A stretch of 62,299 bases of DNA from assembly GCA_028820505.1 (NCBI GenBank), contig JAPPIT010000023.1, positions 1 through 62,299 on the forward strand. Direction: 5' to 3'. Within the stretch, counting starts at the first letter, position 1. Each line of letters begins with the position of its first letter. Shown here one piece after another: positions 16,573 through 25,027 of this stretch. Position numbers and translations under genes: made by a program. This DNA is from Defluviicoccus sp. (GTDB lineage Bacteria > Pseudomonadota > Alphaproteobacteria > MPNO01). The notes under the pieces are model-generated. The model was not told the origin of the DNA. It made no database searches and was given only the letters and a program-made list of their open reading frames with translations.

Positions 16573-17388
16573 ATGCTGACGCTGTACCACCAGGGAAGCT
16601 CGGTCTGCGCGGCCAAGGTGCGGATCGTGCTCCACGAAAAGGAGGCCGAGTGGACGGGCGAGGTCGTGGACGTGCTGAGGGGCGAGCAGTTCCAGGACTG
16701 GTACCTCAAGCTCAATCCCAACGCAGTCGTGCCCACCCTGGTCGACGGCGGCCGGCCGATCGTCGAATCGACGGTTATCTGCGAATATCTCGACGACATC
16801 CTGCCCGATCCGCCGCTCCGATCCGCCGACCCGTACGACCTCGCCGCGATGCGGATCTGGACCAAGCGGATCGACGAGCGGCTGCACCCGATGACCAGCG
16901 TGCTGACCTATTCGGCCTCGCACCGGTTCACCATCCTCGACAACAACACGCCCGAGCAGGTCGAGGCGATCATCGAGGAGACCCGCGACCCCGTGAAACG
17001 CCAGCGCAAGCGCGAATGGATCGAGCTCGGCATCGAAGCGCCCAGCGCACGCGCCGCCGTCGTCGAGTTCGAGAAGACCCTCGCCGACATGGAGGAGACG
17101 CTTTCGCGGACGCCGTGGCTTGCCGGCGATGTCTATTCGCTCGCCGATGTCGGCATGACGCCCTACGTCAACCGGCTGTCGATGATGCGGATGGAGGGGT
17201 TCTGGAACGGCCGCCCCAATGTCGAGGACTGGTTCGCCCGGGTGCGCGGCCGCGCGAGCTTCGTGCCCGCGCTTATCGACGCGGTTCCCGAAGACCTGAC
17301 GGAATCGCTCGCCGCCAACGGCGGGCGGAGCTGGCCCAGGGTCGAGGAAATCCTGGAGACCGCTCGCGCGGCCTCCGCCTCAGCCTGA
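16573..17388 (+). CDS. Glutathione S-transferase family protein
   Basis: 271 residues. The N-terminal thioredoxin-like domain starts MLTLYHQGSSVCAAKV, with Ser9/Ser10 and Cys12 near the catalytic position. N-P-N-A-V-V-P-T-L with cis-Pro and V-E-S-T-V-I bind glutathione. The helical domain contains L-A-G-D-V-Y-S-L-A-D-V-G-M-T-P. It resembles GSTs of beta-etherase/dehalogenase-like type (longer helical domain). GGGAGGGG precedes the ATG. It is divergent from the Rieske gene, and its last 9 bp overlap the end of the AhpD-like gene on the other strand. Confidence 0.88.
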   Translation: MLTLYHQGSSVCAAKVRIVLHEKEAEWTGEVVDVLRGEQFQDWYLKLNPNAVVPTLVDGGRPIVESTVICEYLDDILPDPPLRSADPYDLAAMRIWTKRIDERLHPMTSVLTYSASHRFTILDNNTPEQVEAIIEETRDPVKRQRKREWIELGIEAPSARAAVVEFEKTLADMEETLSRTPWLAGDVYSLADVGMTPYVNRLSMMRMEGFWNGRPNVEDWFARVRGRASFVPALIDAVPEDLTESLAANGGRSWPRVEEILETARAASASA

Positions 17389-18507
17389 CCGACCCGGCGG
17401 AGACGGCCGCCGCCACACGTCGATGCCGAGCTCGGCGCGCAGATCCGCCGTTCCCGACTCTTTCGCCGGTTCCAGCGGGATCCCGGTAGCGTCGGCGACC
17501 CGGTCGAGCGCCGAATAGTTGGCGATCACGGCCGCCGCATCGACCAGCGCCGCATCGCCAAGCGTATCCCGCACGCGTTGGCGGGTGTCGTCCAGCAGGA
17601 TCTCGTCATCGCCCAGCGCCGCTTCGGCGAAAGTCGTGAGCAGGCCGCCGTGCGGGACGCCCCCGTCGCCCGCGTCGTCGTCCACGATCGCGGTCAGGTC
17701 GATGCTGGTTCCCGTCGCCGTCGCGCTCGCACGGAGCATCTCCGCATGGGTGACGGTTCAGTAGAAACACCCGTTGACGGCCGAGACCCGTCCGGCGATC
17801 AGCTCCATCTGGGCGCGGTCGATGGCACGGTGCCGGCCCGCGACGTCGGGAATCAGCCGGCCCGGCAAGTACTGGGCGTCCACCATGTCGAACAGTCCGC
17901 TGGCTTCCCGGGGCACCAGGCTGAGCGCGCGCCGGACGAAGGTCGGGTCCGGCGAGACATAGACATTGTCGAGGCACGATTCGTCCGCCGTCCTGTCGTC
18001 GGGCGCCAGCATGGGTACCCATGCGGGTCCCGGTTTCGCGCCCGCCGGCCGCCGCCGCGACGGCTCGCCCGGTTCGGGGTCGGGCAGGGGGTGCGGGGGA
18101 GCCCCGATCGCGTGGCAGAACATGTCCACCGCGACGGTCGTCACGACGACGCCGACCGTCTCGACGAACGCCGCATCGCCGATGCCGCTCTCCCTCGCGC
18201 GGTCGAACCAGGCGCGGGTCAGGCGGCCGGGATCGGTGGCGATCCGGTGAACGACCTCGACAAGGTTATCCGGCAGGTCGGTCCCCGCACGGTGCGATCC
18301 CTCGACGGCATAGGGAGACAACGCGGCCTTGCATTCCGCGCAGTAGGCGCAATCCCGGGTCGCTCTCGTCTCGGCCGCGATCGCCAGGCGGCGCTCCGCC
18401 CGGAACCACGTGCCCGGTTGTCCGATCCTTTGCCATGCGCGCCGGTGGGCGGCGGCCAGATCCTCGCGGATAAAGATATCCGCAGTTTCGTATGAGAGCA
18501 GGCCCAT
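17380..18507 (-). CDS. AhpD/CMD-like peroxidase, candidate selenoprotein (in-frame UGA = Sec250)
   Basis: 375 residues if the TGA at 17760-17758 is read as selenocysteine. Without readthrough the frame would stop after 249 residues, directly after N-G-C-F-Y. With it, C247-F-Y-U250-T-V-T-H254 reproduces the AhpD motif C-x2-C-x3-H, and Glu235 lies 12 residues before Cys247. Thus all four catalytic positions known for AhpD (Glu, Cys, Cys, His at spacing 12-3-4) are present, with Sec in place of the resolving/peroxidatic Cys. The frame continues for 125 plausible residues after the TGA. The N-terminal half (about 20-135) is a second CMD-like domain with C53-x2-C56-x2-C59. A SECIS-like hairpin lies at 17730-17746. 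ATG 18507 is the only good start. The gene is divergent from tauD. An alternative is a nonsense mutation or base error. Confidence 0.82.
17730..17746 (-). promoter_or_regulatory. Candidate bacterial SECIS hairpin
   Basis: On the mRNA the stem is UGCGGAG/CUCCGUG (7 bp, two of them G-U pairs) closing an AUG loop. If the top G-C pair opens, the loop is GAUGC with a G at its first position, as bacterial SECIS elements prefer. The loop begins 18 nt after the UGA, inside the 16-37 nt window usual for SelB-binding hairpins. It lies within the coding sequence, as in bacteria. Confidence 0.6.
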
Positions 18508-18589
18508 GCAGGCGATCCCGGTCGGTCGGCTCCCAGAATACCCTGTATCCGCCGTGCAGCGGGGCGCTATCGGCACTACTATTGCCGCC

Positions 18590-19447
18590 ATGTCCATCGA
18601 GATCGTGGCGCTGTCGTCCGACATGGGCGCCGAAATCCGCGGCGTGGACCTTTCCCGCCCGCTCGATCCCGCGGTCGCCTCGGCCCTGCGCACGGCCTGG
18701 CTGGATCGCGTGGTGCTGGTTTTCCGCGGCCAGACGCTCGACGACGACGCGCTAAGGCGGAGCGCGGACTGGCTGGGCGAGGCGGCGGATATCTCGATGC
18801 CGGTGGACCGGCGCGGAGACGACGACAGTTCGATCGCGTTGATCTCCAATATTCGGGACGAAACCGGCGCGCCCATCGGGGCGCTCGGCGACGGCGACAT
18901 GTGGTTCCACCACGACAACAGCTTCACCGCGGCGCCCGACAAGGCGACGTGGCTCTACGCCGTCGAGCTGCCGGGAAGCGGCGGGAACACCCTGTTCGGC
19001 AACTGCTACCGCGCCTACGAGGCGCTGCCCGAGAGGCTGCGCCGGTCGCTGGCCGGAAGAAGGGTCCTTCAGGTCTACGACTACACGCTCAAGGAGCGTC
19101 CCGACATCGCGGACCTCGGCGGAATCCCCCACTACTGGCAGCCGGCGGTGATCGTCCATCCCGCGACGCGCAAGAAAGCGCTCTATGTCGACCGGCTGAT
19201 GACCGCGGCGGTCGAAGGCTATGACCGCGCGGCGGGCGAAGCGCTGATCGAGGAGGTCTGCGCCTATGTCGAGCGGGTCGACTACGAGCATGTCTGGCGG
19301 GCGGGCGACTACGTGATCTGGGACAACCGCTGCTCGGTGCATGCGCGCACCGATTTCCCGGCCGACGAGCGCCGCCTGCTGAAGCGGGGCAAGGTTGCGG
19401 GCGAGCCCCTGCTGGCGGAAATCCGGGCTGCGCCGGAGGTTCACTGA
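18590..19447 (+). CDS. TauD/TfdA family 2-oxoglutarate dioxygenase
   Basis: 285 residues. The iron triad is H107-x-D109 (in MWFHHDNSF) and His251 (in CSVHARTDF), and the Arg of the RRLLKRG segment is placed to bind 2-oxoglutarate. The W-H-H-D/T-D-x-S-F context is typical of TfdA (2,4-D dioxygenase) and taurine dioxygenase relatives, which hydroxylate ethers or sulfonates to release an aldehyde. It is divergent from the candidate selenoprotein (82 bp between starts) and convergent with an LLM oxidoreductase gene, overlapping it by 7 bp. Confidence 0.9.
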   Translation: MSIEIVALSSDMGAEIRGVDLSRPLDPAVASALRTAWLDRVVLVFRGQTLDDDALRRSADWLGEAADISMPVDRRGDDDSSIALISNIRDETGAPIGALGDGDMWFHHDNSFTAAPDKATWLYAVELPGSGGNTLFGNCYRAYEALPERLRRSLAGRRVLQVYDYTLKERPDIADLGGIPHYWQPAVIVHPATRKKALYVDRLMTAAVEGYDRAAGEALIEEVCAYVERVDYEHVWRAGDYVIWDNRCSVHARTDFPADERRLLKRGKVAGEPLLAEIRAAPEVH

Positions 19448-20448
19448 CCGGCGCGGATCGCCGGCAGGACGTGCTCCCCGAACAGTTCCACCGTCCCCGC
19501 CGGGTCCGAGGCGACGCTGACGGTGAACATCACGCGCTTCAGGCCCGCCGCCCCGGCGGCGCGCAGCTGATCGAGGCACTGCTCCGGCGTGCCGTAAACC
19601 GCGAAGCGTCCCGCGAGGTAATCGAACAGCCCCAGCTCGTCGACCAGCCGCGCGTCGGCCTCTCCCGGCCGGGTGCTGTAGCGCCGGCGCAGCTCCCGGA
19701 CCGGCTCGTGGTATTCCGCCGGCACCCCGCGCTCCGCCAGATCGTCGCCGGCGAGAATGTAGCCGCCCGCCATGAAGGCCAGGATCGCGCCGGCCCTCTG
19801 CCTCGCGGCATCGCCGTCGCGGTTGCAGTCGAGGCTCGCGATCTGCCAGGTCTCCACCCCGTCCGCCGCGCGCCCGCCTTCCCGCGCGCCTTCGGCGACC
19901 AGGGACTCGGAATAGCGGAGATTGTCGGGGGCGATGCCGAAATTGACGAAGGCGCCGTCCGCGATCCTGCCGGCAAGTCCCAGGGTTCGCCGGCCGGAGG
20001 CGGCCAGGAAAACGCTTACGCCGCCGCGCGCCCAGGGTATATGAGCTTCCGCCTCGCCGAGCGACGCCGGTGCGCCGGAGGTCAGCGTCTTTACGAAGCG
20101 CATCCCGTCATCGAGCTCGCCAAGACCGGAACTGGCCAATCCTAGGTTCCGCGTCCCGCTGTGTCCCGCGCCCAACCCCAGGACCAGACGATCTGGCGCC
20201 AGAAGCTCCAGGGACGAAACGGCGGCGGCGGAGACCGCCGGATGGCGCGAGGACAGGTTGGTGACGCAGAGCGCTATCCGGGCCTCGCGCACCTCGCGGG
20301 CGACGATCGTGGCCGCGACCCACGGATCCATCGCGTTGCCGGGGGTATCGGCGATGCCGATCATGTCGTAGCCCCAGCGGTCGGCGGCTTCCGCCATGCG
20401 TCCGGTCAGCTCCGGCGTGTAGGGCCAGAAGAAGAATCCGATTTCCAT
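19441..20448 (-). CDS. LLM-class flavin-dependent oxidoreductase
   Basis: 335 residues, a luciferase-like TIM barrel beginning MEIGFFFWPY. Characteristic parts are the G-I-A-D-T-P strand, V-A-R-E-V-R-E-A-R-I-A-L-C-V-T-N, and L-V-L-G-L-G-A-G-H-S-G. Members use FMN or F420; the cofactor cannot be decided here. The later segment VYGTPEQCLDQLRAAGAAGLKR is a typical LLM C-terminal helix. I chose ATG 20448; a second ATG five codons upstream is possible. It is convergent with tauD. The enzyme may oxidise the product of that dioxygenase or a sulfonate, but this is only context. Confidence 0.88.
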   Translation of the reverse strand: MEIGFFFWPYTPELTGRMAEAADRWGYDMIGIADTPGNAMDPWVAATIVAREVREARIALCVTNLSSRHPAVSAAAVSSLELLAPDRLVLGLGAGHSGTRNLGLASSGLGELDDGMRFVKTLTSGAPASLGEAEAHIPWARGGVSVFLAASGRRTLGLAGRIADGAFVNFGIAPDNLRYSESLVAEGAREGGRAADGVETWQIASLDCNRDGDAARQRAGAILAFMAGGYILAGDDLAERGVPAEYHEPVRELRRRYSTRPGEADARLVDELGLFDYLAGRFAVYGTPEQCLDQLRAAGAAGLKRVMFTVSVASDPAGTVELFGEHVLPAIRAGQ

Positions 20449-20749
20449 TTCTCCGTCCCGCAATCCGTGAAGGAGTCCGCATATCCGCTCGGCGAGAAGG
20501 CCGTCTTCGCCCGCCCGTCCGCACCCGACCCGGCATCGGACAGGGTAACCGAAAGACGTTGCGGAACGGAGTGCCCGAATTGCCCTTGGCTTTTGAGCCC
20601 AAAGACTGCACGATCCAACGTTAAATGACGAATGTCTTCGGCAAGTCGAGAACGAGTAGAGGAATGTCGCGCGGCGTATCGGGGACGAACGATTACTTAG
20701 CGATCCCTGTACCAGTATCCGGGAGAAGCCCGATCAGGACAAGAAGACG
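20449..20749. other. Spacer between LLM and STAS genes
   Basis: 301 bp between divergent genes. No gene, repeat or clear promoter could be supported. The region around 20610-20700 is less GC-rich than the genes on either side and probably carries the promoter of the STAS gene. Confidence 0.4.
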
Positions 20750-21088
20750 ATGGACCTGACCACCGAACGGCACGACAACGTCTTGTCCATAGGCGTTAGA
20801 GGGCGGTTGGACTGGTCCAACTCTGACACGTTCAAGGACGCGATCAAGGACACGATCGAGGAGACCGACCGCGCGGTGATCATGGATTTCGCCGAGCTCG
20901 ACTTTATCGGCAGCGCCGGGCTCCGCGTTGTCCTTCTGGCCGCCAAATCCCTGTTCGAGCGGGATGCCAAGCTGTTGTTGTGCAGCCTCTCCGATCCGGT
21001 CCGCGAGGTGTTCAGGGTCACCGGCTTCGAGCGACTCCTGCCCATACACGAGACCCCGGCGGAGGCACGCGCCTCGTTGGACAGGTAA
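20750..21088 (+). CDS. STAS-domain anti-sigma factor antagonist
   Basis: 112 residues, a single STAS domain of the SpoIIAA/RsbV type. The signature D51-F-I-G-S55-A-G-L-R contains the serine that a partner kinase would phosphorylate. Such proteins bind anti-sigma kinases in partner-switching cascades controlling stress or surface behaviour. No HPK/RsbW-type kinase, PP2C phosphatase or sigma factor is encoded in the window, so its partners lie elsewhere. The next gene starts 123 bp downstream on the same strand. Confidence 0.92.
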   Translation: MDLTTERHDNVLSIGVRGRLDWSNSDTFKDAIKDTIEETDRAVIMDFAELDFIGSAGLRVVLLAAKSLFERDAKLLLCSLSDPVREVFRVTGFERLLPIHETPAEARASLDR

Positions 21089-21211
21089 TCCCGCCAAGGC
21101 CACCCGCCGCGAAAAATCTTGGTCCTGCGCGGACGAAAAAGGGTACCCTTCGAACTCGGCGACCCGGACGGCGAGACCGGCTCGCGCCAACGGAATCGGG
21201 AAGAACGCGCG

Positions 21212-21763
21212 ATGACATACACGCTCGAACAGTTTTGCGACGACTGCCGGACGGCGCTCGGCGCCGATGACGGCGATGGCGGACGCGAAATCGTGCGCGC
21301 CAATCTGGGACGGCTGCTGGGCAACGAGGACTTCGTCGCCGCCCATTGCGGACCGGATGCCGAACGCGGCATTCACCGGCTTTACGAAGATCCCGATCTC
21401 GGTTTCATGGTGCTGGCCCATATCTACGAAAAGGGCGTCGAGTCGCCGCCGCACGACCACGGCCCCTCCTGGGCGATCTACGGACAGGCGGTGGAGCACA
21501 CCGACATGACGGTGTGGCGGGAGACCGGGAAGACGCCGGGCGGGTCCGAGCCCATCGTCGAGCCGGCGGAGCGCTACCGCCTCGATCCCGGCATGGTCGG
21601 CGTCTTCCACCCGAGCGACATCCACTCGATCGGGTTTCCCGACGGCGCGCGCTTCGTGCGGGTGACCGGTACCGATCTCGACAACGTCGTTCAGCGCCGC
21701 TTCAACCTCAGGGAAAACACCGTCGACGGTACCAAGCCGGTGCCCGACCCGGTCGACGCCTGA
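21212..21763 (+). CDS. Cupin-fold metalloprotein, cysteine dioxygenase-like
   Basis: 183 residues. The first cupin motif P-P-H81-D-H83-G-P-S-W-A-I-Y-G and the later F-H133-P-S-D-I-H138-S-I-G supply histidines for one metal. The PPHDHG...W-A-I-Y-G arrangement resembles thiol dioxygenases (cysteine or 3-mercaptopropionate dioxygenase), which are about 200 residues. The substrate is not certain. ATG 21212 is chosen because MTYTLEQFCDDC opens like the family; the frame is open 31 codons further upstream. It lies 25 bp before the MBL gene, so they may be co-transcribed. Confidence 0.8.
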   Translation: MTYTLEQFCDDCRTALGADDGDGGREIVRANLGRLLGNEDFVAAHCGPDAERGIHRLYEDPDLGFMVLAHIYEKGVESPPHDHGPSWAIYGQAVEHTDMTVWRETGKTPGGSEPIVEPAERYRLDPGMVGVFHPSDIHSIGFPDGARFVRVTGTDLDNVVQRRFNLRENTVDGTKPVPDPVDA

Positions 21764-21788
21764 GCGCCGCCGCCGAGATAGGTCCGCG

Positions 21789-22808
21789 ATGAGCACGGCC
21801 CGTCAGACCCCGTTCAGGGCACCTGCGGTGGACAGCCTTTCGGTCCGGGTGGTGGTCGATTCCCACTACGAGAGGTTCCTGCCGCGCGCCGAGCACGAGC
21901 ACGTCGCGATCGAGCATGTCGGCAGCATCCCCGGCCGGCCGATGTCCACGCTGGCCGGCGAATGGGGTCTCGCGCTCCATCTCGAATCGCGGGCGGACGG
22001 GGCGGGCGCCCAGTTCATGCTGGACTTCGGCTACACGCCCGAAATCCTCAACCGCAACGTCTCCCTGCTCGATATCGACCCGGCCAGGCTCGACGGGCTG
22101 ATCCTGAGCCACGGCCACCGCGATCATTACGGCGGGCTGGACGGGTTCGTGACCGAACACCGGAGAGCGATGAAGGGCGATCTCTCGCTCTATGTGGGCG
22201 CGGAGGAGGCGTTCTCGGTCCGCTGGGTGCCGGCGGGGCCGCCCAAGCCCGGTGCCGAGCGGGAATTCGTCTGCTGGGGCGCGCCCGACCGGACGAGCCT
22301 GGTGTCGCAGAACGTGGTGCCGGTCTGCTGCCCGCATCCGCATGCGCTGCCGGGGCCGTTCACCACCGGCTACATCGCCCGCGATACCTTCGAGAAGGTC
22401 ACGGGAGGCTCGATGCTCGCGCCCTACGATCACTTCTCCGAGTCCGAACGGCGCGGCGAGTTGGTCGCCGACAGTCACCCCGAGGAGCACGCGACCTGCT
22501 ATATCGTCAAGGGGCGCGGCCTGGTGGTGATTTCGTCCTGCGGACATGTCGGGATCGTCAACTCGGTAAAGACGGCGATGGCGGTTTCGGGTATCGACAA
22601 ATTGCACGCGGTCATCGGCGGTTTCCACCTGACGACGGCGAAGCCCGACTATATCGAGCACACCGTCGACGAGTTGGAACGCCTGTCTCCCGACGTGGTC
22701 GTTCCGATGCACTGCACCGGCGTCGGTTTCATCGAGGCCATGCGCCGGCGGATGCCGGACAAGCTGGTCGCCTCCAACCTCGGCAGCCGCTTTACCTTCG
22801 GCGTCTAG
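21789..22808 (+). CDS. MBL-fold protein, COG1237-like
   Basis: 339 residues. The metal motif S-H108-G-H110-R-D112-H113-Y-G-G is followed by a long insert with C-C-P-H-P-H-A-L, then I-S-S-C-G-H-V-G-I-V-N, V-I-G-G-F-H-L and V-P-M-H-C-T-G. This order (S-G-H-x-D-H, C-G-H-x-G, G-G-F-H, H-C-T-G) matches the family related to beta-ribofuranosylaminobenzene-derived dihydropterin synthase, whose bacterial members are mostly uncharacterised. No signal peptide is present. It lies directly downstream of the cupin gene. The molecular role remains open. Confidence 0.85.
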   Translation: MSTARQTPFRAPAVDSLSVRVVVDSHYERFLPRAEHEHVAIEHVGSIPGRPMSTLAGEWGLALHLESRADGAGAQFMLDFGYTPEILNRNVSLLDIDPARLDGLILSHGHRDHYGGLDGFVTEHRRAMKGDLSLYVGAEEAFSVRWVPAGPPKPGAEREFVCWGAPDRTSLVSQNVVPVCCPHPHALPGPFTTGYIARDTFEKVTGGSMLAPYDHFSESERRGELVADSHPEEHATCYIVKGRGLVVISSCGHVGIVNSVKTAMAVSGIDKLHAVIGGFHLTTAKPDYIEHTVDELERLSPDVVVPMHCTGVGFIEAMRRRMPDKLVASNLGSRFTFGV

Positions 22809-22983
22809 CGCCCCCGTCCGCGGAAATCGTTCCGGCCGGCGGTTCCGGCGAAATCCGTTTCGTCCCGGCCCCCGCCGATGCAACGGAAGCGTTGTCCCGG
22901 ACGCGATGCAGGGGTCATACTCTTCCCTGGAGGGAAACGTCCGGGCACGACGACATCGCCCGGCGCAACAGGGAGACAGCACG

Positions 22984-24054
22984 ATGAAGACGCTTACCCG
23001 ATTCCCCGGCCGAGCGGCGCTCGTTGCCGCTTGCGTCCTTGCGGCGCTTGCCGTGCACCCGGCCTCGGCCCAGCATACCCACGAGATCAAGATCGGCTTC
23101 GTGACGGTCAACGATTCAAACCACGTCTCGTCGAAGTGGCTCAAGGAGGCGCTGGAGAAACGGACCGGGGGGAAGCTGAAGGTCAGCATCTTCCCGGCGG
23201 CCCAGCTCGGGATCATTCCGCGCCAGCTCGAGGGGATCCAGCTCGGCACGCAGGCCTTCTTCTTCACACCGCCCGGATTCTTCCAGGGCGTCAATCCGGC
23301 CTTCCAGGCGCCCGACGCGCCCGGCATGTTCGATTCGCACTGGCACCAGCATCTGACGATGAACCACCCGAGCGTGCGACCCGCGTGGGACAAGCTCGGC
23401 GAGAAGGCAGGCATCGTCCCGGCCTATATCTGGAGCGCCGGCGTCGGCGCGATCGCCTCGCGCGAGCCGATCCGCACCCTCGGCGATCTCGAAGGGAAGA
23501 AGCTTCGCGTGCTCGCGACCAAGATGGAGATCGCGTTGATGAAGGTGTTCGGCGCGGCCGGCATTCCGATTCCCTACTCGCAGGTCGTTCCGTCGATCCA
23601 GAAGCGGGTCGTCGACGGCGCGCGCAGCGCGATCATCGTCATGGGGCCGTCCAAGTTCTACACCGTGGCGAAGTACCTGACGCGGACGGCCGGCGGCTAT
23701 ATCCCGGTCGGCGCCTATGCCAGCCTGGCGCGGATAAAGAAGCTGCCCAAGGACCTCCAGACCGCGATCTGGGAGGAAGCCGCGAAACTCACCGATCCGA
23801 CGGTGGAGGTCGCGATCGAGATCACCCACCATTGGGAGAGGCAGTGGGTCAAGGAAGGCGGAGAGGTGATCGATCTCTCCGATGCCGACCGCAAGGAGTT
23901 CTTCCGCCGCGCGAAGCCGCTCGGCGACAAGATTCTGGGCGCCAATCCCAAGATCGCGCCCATGTACAACCTCATAAAGGCGGCCGCGGAGAAGACCCGC
24001 GCGGCGGCGGCCGAGAAGCACAAGGCCACGATGATGAGGCTCGACAAGAAGTAA
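22984..24054 (+). CDS. dctP: TRAP transporter substrate-binding protein DctP (orphan)
   Basis: 356 residues with a clear signal peptide ending P-A-S-A at residue 29. The DctP signatures are present: L-E-G-K-K-L-R-V-L-A-T-K-M and a later V-D-G-A-R-S-A. It lacks an adjacent dctQ or dctM; the next gene is a PBP-fold protein without a signal peptide. A 10-bp hairpin follows at once. Possibly it feeds a DctQM pair elsewhere, such as those at 32859 or 45656. The sequence before ATG 22984 reads GGGAGACAGCACG, giving a good ribosome site. Confidence 0.9.
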   Translation: MKTLTRFPGRAALVAACVLAALAVHPASAQHTHEIKIGFVTVNDSNHVSSKWLKEALEKRTGGKLKVSIFPAAQLGIIPRQLEGIQLGTQAFFFTPPGFFQGVNPAFQAPDAPGMFDSHWHQHLTMNHPSVRPAWDKLGEKAGIVPAYIWSAGVGAIASREPIRTLGDLEGKKLRVLATKMEIALMKVFGAAGIPIPYSQVVPSIQKRVVDGARSAIIVMGPSKFYTVAKYLTRTAGGYIPVGAYASLARIKKLPKDLQTAIWEEAAKLTDPTVEVAIEITHHWERQWVKEGGEVIDLSDADRKEFFRRAKPLGDKILGANPKIAPMYNLIKAAAEKTRAAAAEKHKATMMRLDKK

Positions 24055-24071
24055 CGTAGTCGGCGGACGAT

Positions 24072-24097
24072 CCGGCCGGGGCCGATGCCCCGGCCGG
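24072..24097 (+). terminator. Hairpin after orphan dctP
   Basis: A perfect 10-bp stem CCGGCCGGGG (24072-24081) with CCCCGGCCGG (24088-24097) encloses the loop CCGATG. No T-run follows. It occupies the same relative place as hairpins behind the other three dctP genes. Confidence 0.6.
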
Positions 24098-24126
24098 TGG
24101 CGCGCAAGGTAAGAAAGGAACGGACG

Positions 24127-25014
24127 ATGTCCCAACCGATACACGTCCGCGTGGCCCCCAAGGGCATGGGCATCAACGAGTTCGTCGCCATGGAGGAGGG
24201 CTTCTTCCAGGACGAAGGACTCGACGTCGAATTCGACATGCAGGTGTTCCGCGGAACCCAGTCGAGCTGGAAAGGGCTGGAATATTTCGACCGGCCGCAG
24301 GACCGCCCGTTCGCGGAAAACAGCGCCGAAAACCTGATCCAGTGCGCCTGCCAATGGGGAACGGTCAGCAATGCGGCGTCCGGCATGGGCAAGGCCGTGC
24401 GCGACTGCTACGGCGTGTCGCCCTGGGGAATCTTCGTTCGCCCCGATTCCGACATCCGGACGCCAGAGGATCTGGCGGACGTGCCGATCGCCGTCGGGAT
24501 GCGCGCCGGCAGCCACTTCAACGTGCCCTACCGGCTGGAAAAATACCTGCCGCTCGGGCGGATAAACTGCCTCAATATCGGCGGCTTTTCGGCGCGCCTG
24601 GAAGCCCTGCTCTCGGGCGAGGTCGAGGCGGCGAGCCTGCTGCCCCCTCAAATCGACATGGCCAAGCAGCTCGGCATGCGGGCGGTCATAGAGGACGAGT
24701 TCATGACCATCTGGTGGGTCCCGGAAACCATGCCCCGCGCGGCGGTGCGCGGCTACATCGACGCGCTCGCCCGGGCGGAGCGGCTCATCGAGGCCGATCT
24801 CGGGAAGTACCTGCCGACATGGCGGCACTGCATCCCCGATTCCTTCGCGGACCGCGCGTGGGATTTCGCCGGCTTCAGCCGCGGCGAACGGTTCGTCAGG
24901 GCGCCGCTTCCGGACGGGCTCATCGAGGAAATCTTCGAGCAGGTGGACCGCTGGGATCTCGCCCAGTACATCGCGGATCGCGCGCCCGACCGGCTGCTCT
25001 ACGCGGCGGAATAG
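24127..25014 (+). CDS. PBP-type-2-fold protein without signal peptide (NMT1/THI5-like or DHP decarboxylase-like)
   Basis: 295 residues. The fold resembles ABC sulfonate/thiamine-precursor binding proteins: early [15 protein letters not shown], then [16 protein letters not shown] and [18 protein letters not shown]. There is no export signal, and no permease or ATPase gene nearby. A cytoplasmic PBP-fold enzyme such as 4,5-dihydroxyphthalate decarboxylase is therefore as plausible as a transporter subunit. GAAAGGAACGG precedes ATG 24127. It lies between the orphan dctP and a macrodomain gene 13 bp downstream. Confidence 0.75.
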   Translation: MSQPIHVRVAPKGMGINEFVAMEEGFFQDEGLDVEFDMQVFRGTQSSWKGLEYFDRPQDRPFAENSAENLIQCACQWGTVSNAASGMGKAVRDCYGVSPWGIFVRPDSDIRTPEDLADVPIAVGMRAGSHFNVPYRLEKYLPLGRINCLNIGGFSARLEALLSGEVEAASLLPPQIDMAKQLGMRAVIEDEFMTIWWVPETMPRAAVRGYIDALARAERLIEADLGKYLPTWRHCIPDSFADRAWDFAGFSRGERFVRAPLPDGLIEEIFEQVDRWDLAQYIADRAPDRLLYAAE

Positions 25015-25027
25015 GGCCGGCGGCGGG

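Noticed and set aside
17758-18507. Treating the AhpD-like locus as a pseudogene truncated at the TGA, with a separate small gene at 17380-17739
   Set aside because: Catalytic residues lie on both sides of the TGA in the exact AhpD spacing and in the same frame; the downstream part has no start with a ribosome site. A nonsense mutation would have to hit precisely the catalytic Cys codon.
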